A stretch of 40,373 bases of DNA from an uncultured Oscillospiraceae bacterium. Lineage in GTDB: Bacteria > Bacillota > Clostridia > Oscillospirales > Oscillospiraceae. The DNA lies in assembly GCA_900758315.1 (NCBI GenBank), contig CAAERF010000557.1, forward strand, positions 1-40,373, in the 5' to 3' direction. Shown here one piece after another: positions 36,173-40,373 of the stretch. Both the position numbers and the translations under genes were made by a program. Position 1 is the first letter of the stretch, and each line of letters begins with the position of its first letter. The notes beneath the pieces are model-generated. The model was not told the origin of the DNA, ran no database searches, and saw nothing but the letters and a program-made list of their open reading frames with translations.

Positions 36173-37690
36173 ATGGTGTCGTCGGTGCGGTCCCTGGGGC
36201 TTTACGGCGTGTCCGGATACGAGGTGAAGGTGGAATGTGACATCTCGGGCGGGCTGCCCACCTTTGATGTGGTGGGCCTGCCGGACACGGCGGTGAAGGA
36301 GGCCCGAAACCGGGTGCGCTCGGCGGTGAAGAACAGCGGCTTTGCCTTCCCGGTCAGCCGGATCACCGTCAATCTGGCGCCGGCGGACCGGCGAAAAGAG
36401 GGCACAGTCTACGACCTGCCCATGCTGGTGGGGCTGCTCCAGGGCAGCGGCCAGCTGGAGGCAGATCTGGAGCCCTGGGGCTTTGTGGGGGAAGTAGCCC
36501 TCTCCGGACAGCTGCGTCCGGTCCGTGGGATGCTCTCCATGGCGCTGGCGGCCCGGCGGGCCGGGATGCAGGGATTATTTGTCCCGGCCGGCAATGCACC
36601 TGAGGCTAGTTTGGCCGGCGGAATTGAGGTTTATCCGGTGGAAACGCTGAACCAGCTGGTGGATCACCTGTCCGGTCGGACACAGATCGTCCCGACGGAG
36701 GAGCAGGAAGTGGTAACCGAGGAGGCAGGCCTGCCCGATTTTGCCGACGTCAAGGGCCAGGAGCAGGCCAAGCGCGCCCTGGAGATCGCCGCGGCCGGCG
36801 GACATCACGTGCTGATGGTGGGACCGCCCGGCGCGGGCAAGAGTATGCTGGCCAAGCGACTGCCCTCCATTCTGCCCGACCTGACCCGGCAGGAGTCCCT
36901 GGAGGCCACCGAGCTGTGGTCGGTCTGCGGCATGACGGACAGTCGGCACCCGCTGCTGACCCGGCGGCCCTTCCGGGCGCCTCATCACACCATCTCCGCC
37001 CGGGCGCTGGCCGGTGGCGGCAGTATCCCCAAGCCAGGCGAGATCTCCCTGGCCCACCACGGGGTGCTCTTCCTGGACGAGCTGCCCGAGTTCCAAAAGG
37101 CCACCCTGGAGGTGCTCCGCCAGCCCTTGGAGGACGGACAGGTTCAGATCTCCCGGGTGTCCGGCACCATGACCTATCCCAGCCGGTTTATGCTGGTGTG
37201 CGCCATGAACCCCTGCAAGTGCGGCTGGTACGGCCATCCGTCGGGCCGGTGCCGGTGCAGTCTCGGCGAGGTGAAGCGGTATCGGAGCCGGATCTCCGGG
37301 CCACTGATGGACCGGATTGATATTAAGGTAGAGGTGCCCGCCCTGGAGTTCGCGGAGCTGACCCGGCGGGAGCCCGGTGAGCCCTCGGCGGAGATCCGAC
37401 GCCGGGTCAACGATGCCCGGCAGATTCAGAACCGGCGCTATGAGGCGGAAAAGCTGGTCTGCAACGCCCAGATGGGCCAGGAGGCCCTGCGGACCTACTG
37501 CCGGCTGGACGAGGGTGGCACCGCCCTGATGCGCCAGGCCTACGAGCGGATGCAGCTGACCGCCCGGAGCTATGACCGGATTCTGCGGGTGGCCCGGACC
37601 ATCGCGGACCTGGATCAGTCCGAGGAAATTCAGGTCAACCACCTGGCCGAGGCCCTCCAGTACCGCACCTCCAGCTACCTGGATCCGTGA
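36173..37690 (+). CDS. comM: YifB/ComM family Mg-chelatase-like AAA+ ATPase
   Basis: A 505-residue protein of the YifB/ComM group. ComM is a hexameric helicase that helps branch migration during natural transformation in Gram-negatives; the role in Clostridia is less sure. The N-terminal ChlI/Lon-like domain covers about 1-180 (PTFDVVGLPDTAVKEARNR). Walker A is GPPGAGKS (217-224), Walker B is VLFLDE (297-302). A Cys-rich insertion (NPCKCGW...RCRCS) resembles the zinc site of the family, and a C-terminal Mg-chelatase domain follows. GGAAGGAG precedes the ATG. It is often beside dprA, which is not seen here. Confidence 0.93.
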   Translation: MVSSVRSLGLYGVSGYEVKVECDISGGLPTFDVVGLPDTAVKEARNRVRSAVKNSGFAFPVSRITVNLAPADRRKEGTVYDLPMLVGLLQGSGQLEADLEPWGFVGEVALSGQLRPVRGMLSMALAARRAGMQGLFVPAGNAPEASLAGGIEVYPVETLNQLVDHLSGRTQIVPTEEQEVVTEEAGLPDFADVKGQEQAKRALEIAAAGGHHVLMVGPPGAGKSMLAKRLPSILPDLTRQESLEATELWSVCGMTDSRHPLLTRRPFRAPHHTISARALAGGGSIPKPGEISLAHHGVLFLDELPEFQKATLEVLRQPLEDGQVQISRVSGTMTYPSRFMLVCAMNPCKCGWYGHPSGRCRCSLGEVKRYRSRISGPLMDRIDIKVEVPALEFAELTRREPGEPSAEIRRRVNDARQIQNRRYEAEKLVCNAQMGQEALRTYCRLDEGGTALMRQAYERMQLTARSYDRILRVARTIADLDQSEEIQVNHLAEALQYRTSSYLDP

Positions 37691-37726
37691 CTTTTGCATC
37701 GGCAGTGGGCAGACGACAAATACCCC

Positions 37727-37755
37727 TTGACTTTTCCCGAAAAGATTGGGAAAAT
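37727..37755 (+). promoter_or_regulatory. Upstream promoter/palindrome before marR
   Basis: TTGACT (37727-37732), 17 bp and GAAAAT (37750-37755) form a weak promoter. Overlapping it, TTTTCCC (37732-37738) and GGGAAAA (37748-37754) make a perfect inverted repeat with a 9-nt centre, a possible operator. Confidence 0.45.
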
Positions 37756-37838
37756 GGACGGCGGAGAAGAATGGTTGGCCAAATCAAAACATTCCGTAAA
37801 GCTAATGTGAATAATCCGTAAATTCCGAGGGCACCGTG

Positions 37839-37893
37839 TTGACTTTCCCGTTTCCTTTCGATTATGCTGACTCTATTACGATGTGTCATAGTC
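37839..37893 (+). promoter_or_regulatory. marR promoter with downstream dyad
   Basis: TTGACT (37839-37844), 18 bp, TATGCT (37863-37868). Directly downstream, GACTCTA (37869-37875) and TAGTC (37889-37893) bound a 25-bp imperfect dyad with inner AC...GT symmetry, as expected for MarR autorepression at the transcription start. The -35 and following bases (TTGACTTTCCCG) nearly repeat those at 37727. Confidence 0.6.
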
Positions 37894-37923
37894 GGCAGTT
37901 TTCAGGAAAGGGTGTCACACAAT

Positions 37924-38361
37924 ATGCAGAATATGCAGAGCGCAAAAGAAATCCTACACACCTACCTTCGGATTTACCGCAGCATCTCGGAGGAATACCG
38001 GGGGCGATTTGGCAATATCAACCTGACATTTCCCCAGACTCTGGTTCTCTCTCTCCTCAGCTCGGAGGGCTCCATGCCCATCAGCGAGCTGGCCCGGGCC
38101 ACCGGCAGTGCCAACAGCACCATCTCCGGCGTGCTGGACCGGCTGGAGCAGATGGACCTGATTCAGCGCGTTCGGTCGGAGAAGGACCGGCGTGTGGTCT
38201 ACGTAACCCTGACACCTCACTTTGACGAGGTGCGGGAAGAACTGGAGGGGTCGGTGGAGGACAGCTTTCCCGGCCTGATTGACAAGCTCAGCCCCGAAGA
38301 AGTGGAGCAGGTCCGGACGGGCCTGGAAGTGCTGGAACGGGCGCTGAAGCGGGAGGACTAA
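37924..38361 (+). CDS. MarR family transcriptional regulator
   Basis: A 145-residue winged-helix regulator. The DNA-binding region shows TFPQTLVLSLLSSEGSMPISELARATG, ANSTISGVLDRLEQ as the recognition helix, and the wing RSEKDRRVVYVTLT with the typical DxR. The ATG at 37924 follows AGGAAAGGG by 11 nt. A longer frame from 37864 would start inside the promoter. The membrane protein 52 bp downstream may be cotranscribed and could be a target. The ligand is unknown. Some MarR proteins (FabT) control fatty-acid genes, but no evidence ties this one to them. Confidence 0.9.
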   Translation: MQNMQSAKEILHTYLRIYRSISEEYRGRFGNINLTFPQTLVLSLLSSEGSMPISELARATGSANSTISGVLDRLEQMDLIQRVRSEKDRRVVYVTLTPHFDEVREELEGSVEDSFPGLIDKLSPEEVEQVRTGLEVLERALKRED

Positions 38362-38428
38362 TGCCCGAGGCGGGACAGAGCAGAGGCGCCCCGGCACAGA
38401 AAGTGTGTAAAAAATGAGGCGAAAGGGC

Positions 38429-39592
38429 ATGAGAAGACGAGATCGGTACGGATACCATACTTATTACGGAGGCGGAGGACCCTCGCCGGTGATCAAGGTG
38501 ATTGTGATCGTGCTGGCGGTCGTGGTACTCAGCCTGATTTTAACCATCTGGGGTTTGCAGCGCTACATGGTCTACTCCAGCGACGGCGGGAAGCTGGTCC
38601 TGCCCTGGTCCCAGCAGACGGACGGGTCGGAGGGCTCCGCCCAGCCCGAGGAGGGCGCCGTCACCTCGGAGCCGGACATCAGCGACGTGGTGACCAGTGA
38701 GAGCACCACACCCCAGGAACCGGCTGTGGGAGAGCAGGCGGTCAGCGCCGTCCGCATCACCCAGGAGGAACTGCTGAACGGCGACGTGTCCGCGCTGCTG
38801 GAGCAGCGGGGCGCCAACGGCGTGGTGCTGGAGATGAAGTCCGCCGGCGGACAGCTGTCCTATGTGTCCAGTCTGGACCTGGCCACCCAGCTGGGGACCT
38901 CGGCCCAGGCCACTACGGATCCTACCACCGGCGCTCAGACCGACCCGGTGGCCGAGGCGGTACAGGAGCTGAAGAATCAGGGCGTCTACACCATCGCCTA
39001 CGTGGACTGTTTTGAGGACGGGACCCTGGGCAACCTGGAGACCTACTCCATCCTCACCAACAGCGGCTATCGCTGGAGGGGTCCCAACAACGACGTTCGC
39101 TGGGGCAGTCCTACCAACGCCGACGTGCGCAACTACCTGACGGGCATAATAGGCGAGCTGGCGCAGATGGGCTTTGACGAGATCCTGCTGGACAACGCGG
39201 GCTATCCCACCGAGGGCAACCTGAACTACATCCGCAAGGGCGAGGCCTATGACTCCACCCAGTTTGCCACCATCATCGGTAATTTCTACACCCAGGCGGC
39301 CCAGGCTGCGGCCAATGGCGGCGCCAAGCTGTCGGTGATCACCGATCAGGACATCATTACCAGCGGCAGCGATTCCACCAACAGTCAGCTCAGCGGGCAG
39401 ACCCTGGAAAATCTGGCGTCTCTGAACCGAGTGTGGCTGGAGTTGGATCCCGGCACGGATGCCACCGAGCAGACCCGGACCCTGACTGAGGCGGGCATGA
39501 ACGACCGTCCTCTGGGCGTGCTGACCACCGCCCTGGAGACCGGTAAGGACTACTGTCAGGCGGTGCTCACCGAGCAGACCCCGACACAATAA
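38429..39592 (+). CDS. Membrane-anchored glycoside hydrolase-like protein
   Basis: A 387-residue protein with an Arg/Tyr/Gly-rich N-terminus, one transmembrane helix (about 22-42, VIKVIVIVLAVVVLSLILTI), a Ser/Glu/Pro-rich stalk (to about 95) and an outer domain. The segment NADVRNYLTGIIGELAQMGF followed by DEILLDNAGYP resembles the barrel of DUF4015/COG1306 putative glycosidases, where the equivalent reads GFDEIQFDYVRFP. Acidic residues are present, but the exact catalytic pair is unclear. GAGG lies 9 nt before the ATG at 38429. An in-frame ATG at 38414 lacks a site. The substrate is unknown, and cell-wall glycan is a guess. Confidence 0.75.
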   Translation: MRRRDRYGYHTYYGGGGPSPVIKVIVIVLAVVVLSLILTIWGLQRYMVYSSDGGKLVLPWSQQTDGSEGSAQPEEGAVTSEPDISDVVTSESTTPQEPAVGEQAVSAVRITQEELLNGDVSALLEQRGANGVVLEMKSAGGQLSYVSSLDLATQLGTSAQATTDPTTGAQTDPVAEAVQELKNQGVYTIAYVDCFEDGTLGNLETYSILTNSGYRWRGPNNDVRWGSPTNADVRNYLTGIIGELAQMGFDEILLDNAGYPTEGNLNYIRKGEAYDSTQFATIIGNFYTQAAQAAANGGAKLSVITDQDIITSGSDSTNSQLSGQTLENLASLNRVWLELDPGTDATEQTRTLTEAGMNDRPLGVLTTALETGKDYCQAVLTEQTPTQ

Positions 39593-39599
39593 GGAAATC

Positions 39600-39635
39600 A
39601 GTCCCGGAAAACGTTACTTTTCCGGGACTTTTTCT
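39600..39635 (+). terminator. Terminator after the glycosidase-like gene
   Basis: GTCCCGGAAAA (39601-39611) pairs exactly with TTTTCCGGGAC (39618-39628), followed by TTTTTCTT. Confidence 0.93.
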
Positions 39636-39663
39636 TGTCAAACGCCGCCGTATTCCGTATAAT
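39635..39663 (+). promoter_or_regulatory. Sigma-A promoter of the dCMP deaminase
   Basis: TTGTCA (39635-39640), 17 bp, consensus TATAAT (39658-39663). The -35 overlaps the end of the preceding terminator's T-tract. Confidence 0.88.
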
Positions 39664-39683
39664 AGCGGGAAAGGAGGCGCGTC

Positions 39684-40214
39684 ATGGAACAGAAACGAGT
39701 GGATAAAGTCAACTACTATTTGGATATCGCGGACGCAGTGCTGGAGCGTTCCACCTGCCTCCGCCGGCACTACGGGGCGATTCTGGTGCGCAACGATGAG
39801 ATCATCTCCACCGGCTACAACGGTGCGCCCCGGGGACGCCAGAACTGCGTGGATCTGGGTCGCTGTACCCGGGAGGAGCTGCAGGTACCCAGCGGCCAGC
39901 GCTATGAGCTCTGCCGCAGTGTCCACGCCGAGGCCAACGCCATCATCTCCGCAGCCCGGAGTGAGATGCTGGGCAGTACCCTCTACCTGTCCGGCCGGGA
40001 CGCCAAGACAGGCGAACTGCTGGGTGGTACCACCTCCTGCTCCATGTGCCGGAGGCTGATTATCAACGCCGGCATTCAGGAGGTCGTAATCCGCAACAGC
40101 AAGACCGCCTACACGGTGGTGCCGGTCAGCGACTGGATTGCGGAGGATGACACCATGCCCGTGGACTGCGGCTGCGACAGCTGTGCCAAGGGCGAATCTG
40201 CGGCAGAAAGCTGA
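39684..40214 (+). CDS. dCMP deaminase family protein (ComEB-like)
   Basis: Probably deaminates dCMP to dUMP for dTTP synthesis. The 176 residues carry the zinc/proton-shuttle motif VHAEANAI (His81, Glu83) and the second zinc motif with Cys119 and Cys122 in TTSCSMC, where the usual Pro before Cys is Ser. GAPRGRQNC and SGQRYELC fit the dCMP deaminase substrate region. The C-terminus adds a small Cys cluster (DCGCDSC) of unknown use. AAAGGAGG precedes the ATG. Confidence 0.9.
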   Translation: MEQKRVDKVNYYLDIADAVLERSTCLRRHYGAILVRNDEIISTGYNGAPRGRQNCVDLGRCTREELQVPSGQRYELCRSVHAEANAIISAARSEMLGSTLYLSGRDAKTGELLGGTTSCSMCRRLIINAGIQEVVIRNSKTAYTVVPVSDWIAEDDTMPVDCGCDSCAKGESAAES

Positions 40215-40236
40215 CACAATCGCATAAAGAAGAGAC

Positions 40237-40283
40237 AGGCCGTCCATACTAGAAGAAATTCTGGTAAAGGACGGCCTTTTCTT
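40237..40283 (+). terminator. Terminator flush with the next start codon
   Basis: AGGCCGTCC (40237-40245) pairs exactly with GGACGGCCT (40269-40277), followed by TTTCTT ending at the base before the ATG at 40284. The only ribosome-site candidate for that ATG, AAAGGA (40266-40271), partly lies in the right arm, so the hairpin would also hide it. Confidence 0.8.
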
Positions 40284-40373
40284 ATGAAAGCGGTAATTTT
40301 AGCGGGCGGGGCAGGCACGCGGCTGCAGCCCTTGACCACAGAACTTCCGAAACCCATGGTATCCCTCTTCGGC
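40284..40373 (+). CDS. Sugar-phosphate nucleotidyltransferase, N-terminal part
   Basis: Only the first 30 codons are in the window. They encode [16 protein letters not shown] and then [10 protein letters not shown]. This is the nucleotide-binding signature GGxGTRLxPLT...PKPM of NTP-transferases such as mannose-1-phosphate guanylyltransferase or glucose-1-phosphate nucleotidyltransferase. Which sugar or nucleotide is used cannot be told. No promoter was found, and the start sits at the foot of a terminator hairpin. Confidence 0.85.
   Translation, partial: MKAVILAGGAGTRLQPLTTELPKPMVSLFG

Noticed and set aside
37864..37923. An earlier start for the MarR regulator
   Set aside because: The ATG at 37864 lies inside the -10 region of the predicted promoter. 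The ATG at 37924 has a ribosome site.

Overview
This 40.4 kb window is chromosomal core DNA from a GC-rich, anaerobic, spore-forming member of the Clostridia. The best guess is the Oscillospiraceae (Flavonifractor/Intestinimonas/Oscillibacter-like). Evidence for this is a one-chain pyruvate:ferredoxin oxidoreductase (anaerobe), SpoIID (endospore former), an FMN-type enoyl-ACP reductase FabK inside a Firmicutes-order fab/acc operon, a hexameric-type glutamate dehydrogenase, and strong GGAGG ribosome sites with sigma-A promoters at 17-bp spacing. No phage, transposase, CRISPR array, rRNA or convincing tRNA is present. The genus is an inference and was not tested by any search.

Layout. 1-469: non-coding, with a tandem structured repeat and a long hairpin upstream of tpiA. 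470-4664: lower glycolysis (tpiA, gpmI, eno) and a small tail-anchored protein. 4665-9213: a possible minus-strand small RNA, then rpsO-pnp-M16 peptidase, the classic Firmicutes ribosome/RNA-decay cluster with structured leaders. 9244-11629: an IscR-like Rrf2 regulator and gdhA, each with its own promoter. 11639-11807: a block of palindromes between convergent genes.

12554-23949 is a 13-gene minus-strand operon: acpP-fabK-fabD-fabG-fabF-accB-fabZ-accC-accD-accA, followed by an unusual tail of a second KAS II, an AMP-forming acyl ligase and a hotdog thioesterase. Genes overlap or nearly touch throughout. One promoter with a palindromic operator candidate precedes acpP, and a terminator follows the thioesterase. 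The core makes malonyl-CoA and elongates acyl-ACP; the tail could activate, extend and release a special or imported acyl chain (inference). fabH is absent from the cluster. An alpha/beta hydrolase lies just beyond the terminator.

24100-31621 is a run of single-gene units: a TipA-like MerR regulator, a secreted polysaccharide deacetylase, an SDR oxidoreductase, a divergent small-gene/XRE-regulator pair with four operator-like dyads, citrate synthase, SpoIID, and a MATE transporter behind a promoter-terminator (attenuator-like) leader. 31640-31922 is a dense hairpin cassette bracketed by a 13-bp direct repeat. 31957-35490 is nifJ (PFOR). 35491-36172 is a long GC-rich non-coding gap. 36173-40373 holds comM/yifB, a MarR regulator, a membrane-anchored glycosidase-like protein, dCMP deaminase, and the start of a sugar-phosphate nucleotidyltransferase cut by the window end.

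The genes are ordinary housekeeping. The interesting material is mostly regulatory or non-coding: the tpiA-upstream tandem RNA-like repeat, the palindrome cassettes between convergent genes, the MATE leader, the XRE operator array, the fab operon operator, and the extra KAS/ligase/thioesterase tail.
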